A DNA stretch of 64,000 nt, taken from Symsagittifera roscoffensis. Its lineage: Eukaryota; Xenacoelomorpha; Acoela; Convolutidae. The stretch covers positions 72,995,617 to 73,059,616 of the forward strand of contig NC_087063.1 of assembly GCF_963678635.1 (NCBI RefSeq). The letters run 5' to 3'. Positions 32,236-41,714 of this stretch are shown here, piece by piece. A program made the position numbers and the translations under genes. Each line of letters opens with the position of its first letter. The stretch's first letter is position 1. The notes beneath the pieces were generated by a model that worked only from the letters and a program-made list of their open reading frames with translations, was not told the DNA's origin and did no database searches.

Positions 32236-34838
32236 AATTATTAATTTTTCTCCAACTCCTTTTTCTAGTAATCTCAAATCAAAACATAAACCCTTCTCCC
32301 CGCACAGGACCCCAAGATTTATTAGTAACACATTACGATTGTGAAGAAAACGAACAAAAAACACTACACAAGTATGCAATAAATCAAGTATCACAGTGCG
32401 AAACAGAACCCCAAGCCATAGAAACTACAAATGTCATAGCAACACTTTATTCAAAAGCCCGAGCAACTACAGTTATAGGATATAAATTCACAGCAACATT
32501 TTCTGAAAAGAAAGTACATTGTTCACAAGTCTCAAACGGAAATAAAAACCGACTTGACCATGAATCATTCTACCAGAGTAATATAGAACGACTTTTACAT
32601 CTGAATCCCGAAGATTGTAAAAACGAGTTACTCCGACTAAACATCACAAAAAATAAAAACACAGATAGAAATTTAGTATATTTCCAAGTTTTTTCAGATT
32701 CTGTACATCAAGCAGAACTTGAAAGATATCAAGGACATATAAAATTAGATGAAAAATACCCATACAACGGCGCACACGGACGATTAACCTATGACATGCA
32801 CGATAAACACTGGATACCACACATTGGTATAAATGACCCATCAAACTGCAAAGCAGACACAAAAAATAAAGGATACCAAGAAATAATGTTTTTCGATTGG
32901 AAAATACAACTCGAAAAAATACAACTCACACGAGATTTATCAGACAACACAATGATTTATCAAGGAATTAGATTACCTTGTAAAAACGACCAAGGTTATT
33001 GCGACCCTACAACCAGAACACAAGCAACAATTGTTTGGTTCCCCGAAGACACATGTACAACATTTCAAGTAGCAAAAATACACGCTCGTATGATAAAATT
33101 TCACGAAAAATATTTTATACAATCAATACCATATGAACAAGTAAATCCATTACGAAAAATAAGTTCTAATTTTCGAAACATTCATAATATAGAAAATAAA
33201 TTAACACGTTTTCAAATATATCAAGAAACAGAACTTGCATGTAAATACAGAAACCCACTTCACAAAACACAATACTCTGAAATATTAGTTGAATACGAAA
33301 ATGGATTCGACATGACCACTGGAAAAATAAAAGTCGACCCATACGCCACAAGTCATCCCCTAAACGAAGGAACATCATATATACCAGTTAATTTTCAAAA
33401 GAATACAGGTCAACCTGGTGGACATTTAAAACCCCAAAACGATCAAAGCACACGTTTACAAGAACTATCACTAATGAATAGTACATATTTTGGTAATATC
33501 CACTATGATATTCACTTAGATATGAAACTAGACTACACGATTAGCCGAATTTTTCAAGAAATGTCACTCTCCGAATTAGAAACATTACACCAACTATGCG
33601 AATTAGAAAGAACACAAATATTACAATCACTTGCACTAGCAGTATTAAAAATACCCTACGCAGGATATTTACTATCAGGAAATAGATCAAATTTTTTAGA
33701 CTATGAAGGAAACATCTTATGGTTTTATACTTGTACTAAAAAAGTATCACCACTATACGTTTTTGAAGATAAACGATGTTATAAAAGAATCCCTATCTTT
33801 TATAAGAATAAAGTACATTTCGTTGACACACTTTCACGAAGAATCTATTTCTGGGATACCGCAGTTCCATGTGGATCAGAAAATAGCCACAACGTAGTAC
33901 AACTAAACCCTGATGAAGATAAATATTACCTTCTCACCCCATATCCCACATTAATGCAATCACTCAAAAAATTTTCACCAGAAAGCATTCGCGCTATCGC
34001 TCGAAACCCAAATATAGACTTACAATCAATAGGAATATACTCAAAATCAGATATTCAACATCACATTAGAACACAACAATTCCAGGAATTATTAACACAA
34101 ATGGACACAATACAAATACAATCAATTGACCAAAACTTACGCAAACTTGCCGAAACCGCAGGATTTGCAGACATCTATACGCAAGACTATAGCGGATATT
34201 TTAAAGACATTAAAGATTATATATATCTAAACGGTGAAAAATACCGTCCCCAAGATATATCACCTATCAATATTTTTAGCTTTGTTACACTCAAGAATGA
34301 AATTCTTGATTTTCTAGGATGGCCCTACTACATCTTAGAAAAACTAACTATTTTATACGCAATGTTTAACTTTATTGGATTTCTTTTTTCACTCTTAAAA
34401 GGAATCTATAACACATGTGCTATACACACACAAGTCAATAGACAAGCAAGTGTAGCACGCATACTATTTGCAGGATTTTTTGGAATATTTTCTACATCTA
34501 TAAACAAAATTCTTTTAGACGCACAAATAAAAGAATATAACACAAAAATAGCAACAAGACAGAACACATACGACGAAGAACATAACAATGCAGACACAAC
34601 ACCAACAGCACCACAGTTACCACCCCTACCACATAACCATCCATTATCCCTAGTCCCACGTAATTTTCGAAATTTAGCCATAACACATAATAATTTTAGA
34701 CCAACCATATCACAAAGTCCCATCCAACATATAATGCCACACCACTCACAAGATGAAAATACTTATGAACAAATTATAGAACAACCCCATACCACCGCTT
34801 TTCAGTCTCAAAATAATAATTTTTTTAGCCCACGATGA
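32223..34838 (+). CDS. env: Envelope-like glycoprotein, 871 aa (negative-strand RNA virus G-like)
   Basis: A hydrophobic signal-like N-terminus (MYILKLLIFLQLLFLVISNQ) is followed by a Cys-containing ectodomain with N-glycosylation sequons. A hydrophobic segment lies at about residues 697-735 (ILYAMFNFIGFLFSLLKGIY), a second at about 745-762, and a hydrophilic, His/Pro-rich tail follows. The block LPCKNDQGYCDPTTRTQATI followed by VWFPEDTC (residues about 251-279) resembles, from recall, glycoproteins of chuvirus-like negative-strand RNA viruses, which animal LTR elements have captured before. Remote homology is inference. The frame is intact in this copy. It starts inside the preceding ORF, and its TGA overlaps the next ATG as ATGA. 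Expression is probably from a spliced mRNA. The expected role is membrane attachment or fusion of particles. Confidence 0.75.
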   Translation: MYILKLLIFLQLLFLVISNQNINPSPRTGPQDLLVTHYDCEENEQKTLHKYAINQVSQCETEPQAIETTNVIATLYSKARATTVIGYKFTATFSEKKVHCSQVSNGNKNRLDHESFYQSNIERLLHLNPEDCKNELLRLNITKNKNTDRNLVYFQVFSDSVHQAELERYQGHIKLDEKYPYNGAHGRLTYDMHDKHWIPHIGINDPSNCKADTKNKGYQEIMFFDWKIQLEKIQLTRDLSDNTMIYQGIRLPCKNDQGYCDPTTRTQATIVWFPEDTCTTFQVAKIHARMIKFHEKYFIQSIPYEQVNPLRKISSNFRNIHNIENKLTRFQIYQETELACKYRNPLHKTQYSEILVEYENGFDMTTGKIKVDPYATSHPLNEGTSYIPVNFQKNTGQPGGHLKPQNDQSTRLQELSLMNSTYFGNIHYDIHLDMKLDYTISRIFQEMSLSELETLHQLCELERTQILQSLALAVLKIPYAGYLLSGNRSNFLDYEGNILWFYTCTKKVSPLYVFEDKRCYKRIPIFYKNKVHFVDTLSRRIYFWDTAVPCGSENSHNVVQLNPDEDKYYLLTPYPTLMQSLKKFSPESIRAIARNPNIDLQSIGIYSKSDIQHHIRTQQFQELLTQMDTIQIQSIDQNLRKLAETAGFADIYTQDYSGYFKDIKDYIYLNGEKYRPQDISPINIFSFVTLKNEILDFLGWPYYILEKLTILYAMFNFIGFLFSLLKGIYNTCAIHTQVNRQASVARILFAGFFGIFSTSINKILLDAQIKEYNTKIATRQNTYDEEHNNADTTPTAPQLPPLPHNHPLSLVPRNFRNLAITHNNFRPTISQSPIQHIMPHHSQDENTYEQIIEQPHTTAFQSQNNNFFSPR

Positions 34839-36643
34839 GCCGACAACTTGGATCCCTACACCGATCAAATTCCCACCCAACCAACCTCACCACTCCAATC
34901 CCAATAATACCACTTTTTGCTTTTCCGCCACCCGATTTCCCATCCAGTAATGTAACATCCGGCATGAATTCCGATACTAATTAACACATCTCAGTTTTAT
35001 ACTCCATCTCACAACTCAATAACCCGAATATTGAAACCCCCGATGAATTTGCCGACTCTGAACCATCTCCATCAAATAATTTTCACACCAATCCCTTAAA
35101 TTTTTCCCAACCCCCTTTTCAACCCATACTACCAAATAACCCTGACCCAACCAATTCTACACCCTCTTATGCTTCCCAAGTCACTCCAACCTACTCCTCA
35201 CTTCACTCAAACCAATCATCTCATTCTTCAGACACCCCCCGAATCTCCCCAGAACTAGATAATTTCATTACCTTACAACAACAATCCTATCACCTTGACA
35301 CCCCAACCATAAACCAAATCTCATCCACAATAGATTCATCCAACCCTCCTACCCCTACACCCTCTTCAATTTATACTGATTCATTAGCACCATCATCCAC
35401 AACTACTGTATCTTCACTCAACACTAATAGAGCTTACCGCACTTTTAAAAGGAAGTTCCCCAACCATCCTTTCCCAGCGAAACCAGGAACAGCCCGTGAA
35501 TATATCAACCATCCACAACACACTAACACAAAAGAATTTTTAGCTATCACCTTACCCTCATTTCCACAATACACCTTAAACACCCCTCATGACACTAACG
35601 AGACACGTAACTTTGTAGACGAATACGTTTTAATGCCTACCCTTCCTTGGACCTCATATTATCATTTTACAAATCCCCTTTGCTTACCTTTATCTAACAC
35701 TCATATCGATATAGAACGAAATAAGGACATGCTATATCGACTCACTACACCACTAACACCTAGACAATTTACTTACATTGGATACAAAAAATCACTAAAA
35801 ACACACACTGCACCCCGAGCTAATGAATATACACTAGAATATTACGATCATAACATCATCAGAACTAACCAAGATCAATTCTTAGACGACGATCGCTTCG
35901 CTAACCCACAAATCACCGAGAAATTTTTCATTAATTCACCATATGTATTTACACTAAATATCTTCGATCGCAAGTTTGACCACATTATCTCAGAAGCACT
36001 AACAGACAGGCAAGCCTACGAAAGTTTTAAAGAACGCTTCCAAATATTTTCACTAACCTTTCGTTTCCTTGCACCACACGAAAGAGATTTGCACTGCTCA
36101 CACGATATTATGTTGCGCACTAAACAAACACACACATATACTTATTATCGTTTCATCCAAAATCACTTTGACCTACACACTCCCTCCAGACAACCACACC
36201 ATCGTTTTCAATTCATCAATTCCAAATACACCTCACCATTCTTTCTTAACTTCACATATTGCATTAAAGATTCTAACCTTCATGGTATTCTTCGAAATTA
36301 TGATCCCATAACCCAAATGTATATCTTTTGTCCCATCACCAAGACCTTCAACGCAGAAGAATCCCGACCCTTCCTCATCCCACACGAGTTTGTACAACCT
36401 ATAGAAATCCCCATTTTAGAATTCATCCATAACACTAAATTCAACCACAAATTATATAATCTAATCCAAAACACACCTTATGAATTTGCAGTTGGCACTG
36501 AAGAACTAACCACCATTAAGGCACTTCAATTGCTTTGGCCACTGCTTCAAACTAAAAAGATCATCCGCATCTTAGCCAAACTACTAACAACTTCAGATCT
36601 CATCCACGACATTTTCCCCCACGGTTTCTTCCCCGACGACTAA
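34835..36643 (+). CDS. Post-env ORF of ~600 codons, unknown function, one internal stop
   Basis: The ATG at 34835 overlaps the env stop (ATGA), in the same geometry as copy 2 (59648). The first ~200 codons are Ser/Pro/Thr-rich. The remaining ~400 look globular, with conserved text such as NFVDEYVLMPTLPWTSYYHF, FLDDDRFANP, LRTKQTHTYTYYRFIQ, and KALQLLWPLLQTKKIIRILA near the end. There is no signal peptide or clear membrane segment. TAA at codon 50 (34982-34984) breaks it; copy 2 has sense codons there, so this looks like a mutation in this copy. The longest uninterrupted part from an ATG is 35633-36643 (336 aa). No family recognised. Likely made by termination-reinitiation after env. Confidence 0.6.
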
Positions 36644-36655
36644 GACGACTAACAG

Positions 36656-36731
36656 GTAAGTATGAATTATACATATTACTAATTAATTCAAATATTAGAA
36701 ACTCACCATTCTTTATCCATGTTTTCTTTAG
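36656..36731 (+). other. Candidate 76-nt intron after the last stop codon
   Basis: CTAACAG|GTAAGTATG is a strong donor 12 bp after the TAA of the last ORF, and CATGTTTTCTTTAG is a good acceptor. Copy 2 has matching sites, ATAG|GTAAATATG (61458) and TTTCTCTTTCTTTAG (61542). The donor might instead pair with another acceptor further away. Confidence 0.45.
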
Positions 36732-37713
36732 AATTTTAGCCTTCATCCTAGATCATCTGAAAAATTCACAAAAGAAAAATAAAAAATAGCAAACTTCTTC
36801 AAAACTGTTTAAGACCCTATTAAATTTTTGCACCAACAATTAAATAAATATAATACCAATGCAGTAAATTAATTTATAAATTTTTCCCCCACCAGCAGTA
36901 AATCTAATAATGATGAAAATTTGTAACTTAATTTCCCCCAACAACTAGCAGTAAAATTAAAATTCTATGTAGTAAATTCATAAGAAGCAAATGCAGTACT
37001 AACCTTTTGATATTTTCATTCACTCGCATAAAAATTCTATCCAAACTCGCACAGCTCGCCCACGAAGAATTGTTTAAAATAATGAATTTCAGTTCCAAGC
37101 TTTCACACTCGATAACTCTAACACAAGATAACATGTTTCAAACTTTCCTTTAACCTGGTTGGAAAAGAATTATATACTAAACAAAACTAACCAATGCAGC
37201 TTACTAAACACCACAACACATAGCATAACAGCATGACTAAGAAAAGGAAACCAACGGTACCCAAACCGGATTAACCCAGTTTAAAACTGGATAATTTATT
37301 CTTTTGAAGACTATTATAAAGTCTAAGAAAGAAATAATAAAACACAAAAAAGTCGAAAGACAAACCCATACCACAAACAATTTGATTTTTGAAAAAAGGA
37401 CACAACCAACAAAACATAAGAAAAACCACAACAAACCCAACATAAAACGTTGTCACATAACAGGACCTCTCACAAAAACCGCATGCAATCATACTCCCAC
37501 TCCTGGCCTAACCCACCAGGAAGGACGTCCTGAGCATGCTCTATAGCCGGCCTAACCCACCGTGCTACATCCACGCTTTGTGACCACACTCCTATTTTTA
37601 ATAAGAGCTACTCAAGGGTGAGTAACTCTTCAAAATAACTGAACTAAAACAAAAAGCTTTTGTGAAAACAACTAACTAAAATCATAATTAAAAAATATTA
37701 AACTAATAAAAGT
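36732..37713 (+). promoter_or_regulatory. 3' noncoding region with blocks conserved between copies
   Basis: GCAGTAAA-type motifs alternating with TTTCCCCC occur several times at about 36855-36990 and again in copy 2 at about 61640-61790. A block at 37017-37087 (with CCAAACTCGCACAGCTCGCC) is almost unchanged at 61814-61889. A block at about 37145-37315 (CAGCATGACTAAGAAAAG, ACGGTACCCAAACCGGATTA, TATTCTTTTGAAGACTAT) matches about 61950-62115. There are no ORFs of note. RNA export or packaging roles are possible. Confidence 0.55.
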
Positions 37714-38190
37714 TTATAAAATGTAAATTACATTATGCAATACATAGATCAGAATACAACACCAAGGACGAACATCCAAAGACAAAACGACCCTACTACA
37801 CTCGAGAAAGAATGGCCAACTACAATCAATATGCCGCCCACAATCACAACTCAAAGGATTTAGAGTACGACTTGACTTCGCAGAAAAGGACTTCATTGAA
37901 CTAGACCAATGACCACCTCGATGTTCAAGTATACGTACAGATCCGAGTAACCAGGCATCCCCTCCACGCACAATCTCCACGCCATTCCCAGACAAGGTCA
38001 AACACAAAGAAGTTCTCACCAATGAAACAGAAAAACCTGACATAGCCAACCATTCTGAAATCAGATTTGAGTTTGTTGCGAAAACCCAGTCGTTGTCTTG
38101 AGAAGACACAATGATTGAATCTGGGACTTCTCTAATAAGAAAACCCAGAAGAAATAAGATGTTCGCCAAATACCAACGTCCATCATCCAT
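37714..38190 (-). CDS. Antisense ORF next to the 3' LTR, 158 aa
   Basis: Starts about 50 bp inside the 3' LTR and reads antisense into the element. It starts MDDGRWYLANILFLLGFL, contains several Trp, Cys and hydrophobic residues, and ends CILIYVLHNVIYIL. Copy 2 has a related start (MDDDRWYLASI, from about 62482 leftward) but the frame is soon disrupted. The location recalls antisense genes of some retroviruses driven from the 3' LTR, but it may be a chance ORF in a somewhat GC-richer segment. Confidence 0.3.
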   Translation of the reverse strand: MDDGRWYLANILFLLGFLIREVPDSIIVSSQDNDWVFATNSNLISEWLAMSGFSVSLVRTSLCLTLSGNGVEIVRGGDAWLLGSVRILEHRGGHWSSSMKSFSAKSSRTLNPLSCDCGRHIDCSWPFFLECSRVVLSLDVRPWCCILIYVLHNVIYIL

Positions 38191-38235
38191 CTTTCGAATT
38201 GCAGAAAAACTATTCTAAAAAACTCTGTAAAACCC

Positions 38236-38242
38236 GGATGGG
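38236..38242 (+). other. Polypurine tract
   Basis: GGATGGG directly precedes the TGGAACC start of the 3' LTR. Copy 2 has the identical GGATGGG at 62530-62536. It is short and interrupted by one T, but its position fits plus-strand priming. Confidence 0.6.
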
Positions 38243-38652
38243 TGGAACCTGATCTAAACTACATTTTATGATTGGATAAATTAGATATTTTACAAATGTA
38301 AAGTATTTAATATTAACCAATCATGATCCATCTAACTAACAATCCACTTATTTGTAAGTGCTGAAATTACTTGTAATTTCAGCACCAGAGAGATTTGAAT
38401 TTAACTTAGAAATTAGTTGAACTCTCCCGAGTACTTCAGCAGCCGCAATAAACCAGTATACCCTAGATCTATTGAGCCTAGCAGAGACTAGTTAAACAAC
38501 CTGAGACTAGATAGTATAAGAGTAAGATTAGGATCGGTATTAGACTAAGAAGTTGCACGAATCTATCCGGCCGAAAATAAGATAGCGTGACGAGCAGACG
38601 GTGTACCCTATCCGAAATTACTCTATGAGTTATACCCATCGGTCCTAACTCA
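38243..38652 (+). repeat. 3' LTR of copy 1
   Basis: 410 bp, the same length as the 5' LTR, ending GGTCCTAACTCA followed by the duplicated CAGT. The end hairpin (TGAGTTA...TAACTCA) is present, with a loop different from that of the 5' LTR. Confidence 0.92.
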
Positions 38653-38656
38653 CAGT

Positions 38657-39047
38657 GATGTCTTTTGACCCAGATATTATGTAACAATGGTACTGAAATG
38701 ACAGAGCTGTATGGTCATACTTTTCGATAGAATAAATTGTTTTAAAAGGTAGTCCCTTTCAGACATGACAGAATACTAACATGCTAGGAGGGGTAGTTCT
38801 ACTTTGACTTAAGTTTTACCATCACTGAACTTTTTACTGATTACTGATTTACAACCCAAAATGTTTCTTTCAAATCAACATTTCCATTACAAAGTCAATA
38901 AGATGTGCAGAGAAAGTTTGAATGGGGAATAAAATAGCATCGGGGCCGTCAACAGAGTCTAAGTGAGCCAACATTTTGATAATTATAACAAATGAAAGAA
39001 AGATAACGTGGCAACGGCAATGAGCGTACTGAGTTTAAGTCCCCGGT
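38657..39047. other. Unique spacer between elements
   Basis: No gene, repeat or motif that I can support. Confidence 0.4.
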
Positions 39048-39165
39048 GGCTTTCTCATAGAGTAATTTTTGATAAGGTACACAGTCTGCTCTTCACGCTA
39101 ACATATTTTCGGCCAGATAGATTCGATAGCATATCTAGTATATACTGGTATTCTCGCGAGGTTAG
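39048..39165 (-). repeat. LTR remnant of copy 3
   Basis: Reverse-complement match to the 3' half of the LTR, including GGTACAC...GTCTGCTC, TTTTCGGCC and GATAGATTCG, with an internal deletion before CTAGTATATACTGG. The LTR terminus itself is degraded. Confidence 0.7.
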
Positions 39166-39229
39166 AGGAAAGGCAGAACAGCTGTTTGCTAAGTTTATTC
39201 TTCGCTAAGTTTATAAATAGTTTCAGCCT

Positions 39230-41714
39230 TACAAAGTTTTGTCTTGGAACATGTCATGGAACATGAATGAAAATACAATTTCCGTGATATTTATCAAGAA
39301 TATAACTGGATATAAAAAACTTTTTTGAACTGGTTCTATCTATCCGGGGCTTAAGAAGTTTTTAAGTATAAAGTTTGTTCAAGTGAAGGATGGTTGGAGT
39401 GAAATCTATTTTCTTCTTTGAGTAGATTCTTTGAAAAGTGCGAAGAGAGAAGAGCAGCAGTTGCTCGGTCTTGTGAAATAGATGTATTTGCGATAAAATA
39501 AGAGAATTGAGAATATTGTAGTGAGTTCACGATCGTGTCATGGTTGCAGATTGATACAGTAATTTTTTCAGTTTTGTTAAGTAGAGTGAAACTACAAGCA
39601 TGCGATAGGGTTTGACTTCTCTGCGTGAAGCGCCAAGTGAATAGGATCCGTATTATTGAGTTCTAAATCGAGTGGGCCATTGTTCTTGATCAGTGGATAT
39701 TTTTGCTGCACTATTGGCTTTTCACTTTAAATCGTGCGAGGTTGAGACTGCGATAAGCAATACCAAAAGATTTGCCATTCAAGAGTCGGAATCTCGTCAA
39801 GTTTTTATCTCCCTTTTGCTGCTCGTTTATTTGCTTCGAGAAAAATTTGATTATTAAAAATCGGCAAATTTTAGTAACCTCAGTTTTAGTAATGATCTTT
39901 TGTTAATTGTTTTCGCAAAACCGTTCGTTCCAATTAAAATAAAGTTGAAACGTTTGAAAGCGAGTAAAATATGTTATCAGTTAGTTTGCGAAAGTAGAAT
40001 TTCATAAATTCTGTAGTGGTGACTTACGCTGAATTGCGTGGAATGAACTTATCAAATATAGGCGAGTCAAACAGCAAAAAAGGAATTACAAAGTATAGCA
40101 AATTACATAAAAAAGTTAGTTCCTATATTATTATGAATATATTTTTATCAAATCATCACCTTATCATTATTAAATCAATACTTCGTGTAGAGAATGCACG
40201 GCATAAGTATTTTATTTGATTACAGCTTATAAATTTTTCTACTTTTCACAGTAGAAAGTTTACAGTAAAGAATAAGCAGTTTTGAATAAGAACTGTATTA
40301 ATTATGAAAAGGTTTCTATTTTATTTGAACTTTATATTGTGTGCAGAGAAATAACTGGTAAAATGTGACACGTAACAGTGAAGCACACGTTTAAAAGTGG
40401 TAAACATGTAGCGGTGACGGGGATTTCATAATTGAAGGCTATTTAGAAAGTGGCGTTTGATGAAGCGGTAATATGGATGAGTGTGAGAAAGCTCAGTTTT
40501 CAACATTACTTCTTGTCAGCAGTTGATGTCACGCTCTTTACGAATGAGGATGGTAATCACTAGTTCGAAGTGATAGAGTTTACTTAAGTAAGACTTCGTG
40601 TTTTTTAGTGCATGGTCCCAAAACGTGATCAGTTTTTTTTACTAGTTCTATCTAATTCAATTATGTAACTGATTTTTATCAAAATTTTCTCGCTTGATTG
40701 TGACTTTAATGCCGAATCTGTGTCATAAGGTGAAACTTCCATATAGCGGATGACTGTGTGGTCTCAGTGCGTGATGGAAAACTGGTTAGATTTGCCTGCG
40801 TTGAATCGTTTTAGCACTTGTGAAAGTTCAATGTTAGTAAATTGGTTGAGGCGTAGTGCAGTAGTGAGTTAGTGGATAATGGTGTAACATATTCGTCATC
40901 ATCGATTTCTTCTAAGTGGTATTGTTAAAGGGTTAGTAATTATATAAAAGGATAACCTTGAAAGTGTAGGGGAAGTGAAAACTTCTCGACAAAGGTGTTA
41001 AGTTGGCTCTGGGCATCGATGTTGTCCTAAGTATATCGGGGAAGAATGAAAGGTTTTCAATTAAAGTTTGTGGCGTGGTAGTACGGTGAGGATGACTACT
41101 TGAAAGCCATTAGGAAAAATTTTGTTCGTGATGAGCGGTTGAGTAAAAATCTCGGTGCGTTAGTAGGATACTTTTTTTTCAAGAGGATGCGTTGTGCGCA
41201 AGTGGGAGCGTTGCAAATGGATGATGTGGTTGATACCGACGGTGAAGAGGAGTGTTTATTGATGAACAGTGAGTTGATGCATATTATTGTGAAGCTGTAA
41301 TTGGTTGTGGATAAAAACCTCGAGGTCATGTTCAAGTTAGTCATCATCTATGGGGCTAGGATTACTGGGAAAATTGCCGTAAAAAGTAGCTGGTTGTGGA
41401 GAGTACTACAGGAGTTGGGTGAGTTATTGGGACAAAAGATGGTTGTGAAAAATAGTGGGGCTGAGTTCGGGGTCTAAAATTTCGTCAGGTGTATCAATGG
41501 CCGGGGTATTTGGAGTGTTGTGAGTATCAGACGCGGTTTGTATGGAACCATCAGAGTGCATGTGAAGTGATTCAGATGAAAAAGTAGAAAAACTAGTACC
41601 AAAAGCTGGTAAGGGAGAAGAAGTGAGGTCAAAGAGTGATATGACTGAGTGCTTTCTGTGGCGATTGGAGGATTAAAAGAGAAAACGAATCAGTGAATTT
41701 TTCTGGGGGCTCAT
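39230..41714 (-). pseudogene. Relic of 3' noncoding region and last ORF, copy 3
   Basis: The minus strand begins with CATCGTGGGCT read backwards (the ATGA junction at 41711-41714). The text IDTPDEILDPELSP near 41460-41500 corresponds to ETPDEFADSEPSP of copy 1. Further left, similarity becomes too weak for me to trace by eye. All frames are broken. Confidence 0.5.

Larger units (their letters stand above)
19751..38652 (+). mobile_element. Giant env-bearing Ty3/Gypsy LTR retrotransposon, copy 1
   Basis: The element spans 18.9 kb between two 410-bp LTRs with TGG...TCA ends and is flanked by the 4-bp duplication CAGT (19747-19750 and 38653-38656). The order PR-RT-RNase H-IN in the gag-pol frame identifies Ty3/Gypsy. 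Between pol and the 3' LTR lie a 58-aa membrane ORF, a start-less 377-codon ORF, an envelope-like ORF and a ~600-codon ORF. The plus strand is strongly A-rich and G-poor. The LTRs differ at one isolated base plus a small patch, so insertion is recent, yet gag-pol has two stops and two frameshifts and the last ORF has one stop. Confidence 0.92.

Noticed and set aside
22264..34723. Numerous minus-strand ORFs across copy 1
   Set aside because: They are Cys/Phe/Val/Leu-rich mirror readings of A-rich sense coding sequence.
38478..38687. Minus-strand ORF spanning the 3' LTR (also 19986-20240 and 39008-39208)
   Set aside because: All three are readings of the same antisense LTR sequence and simply mark LTR copies.
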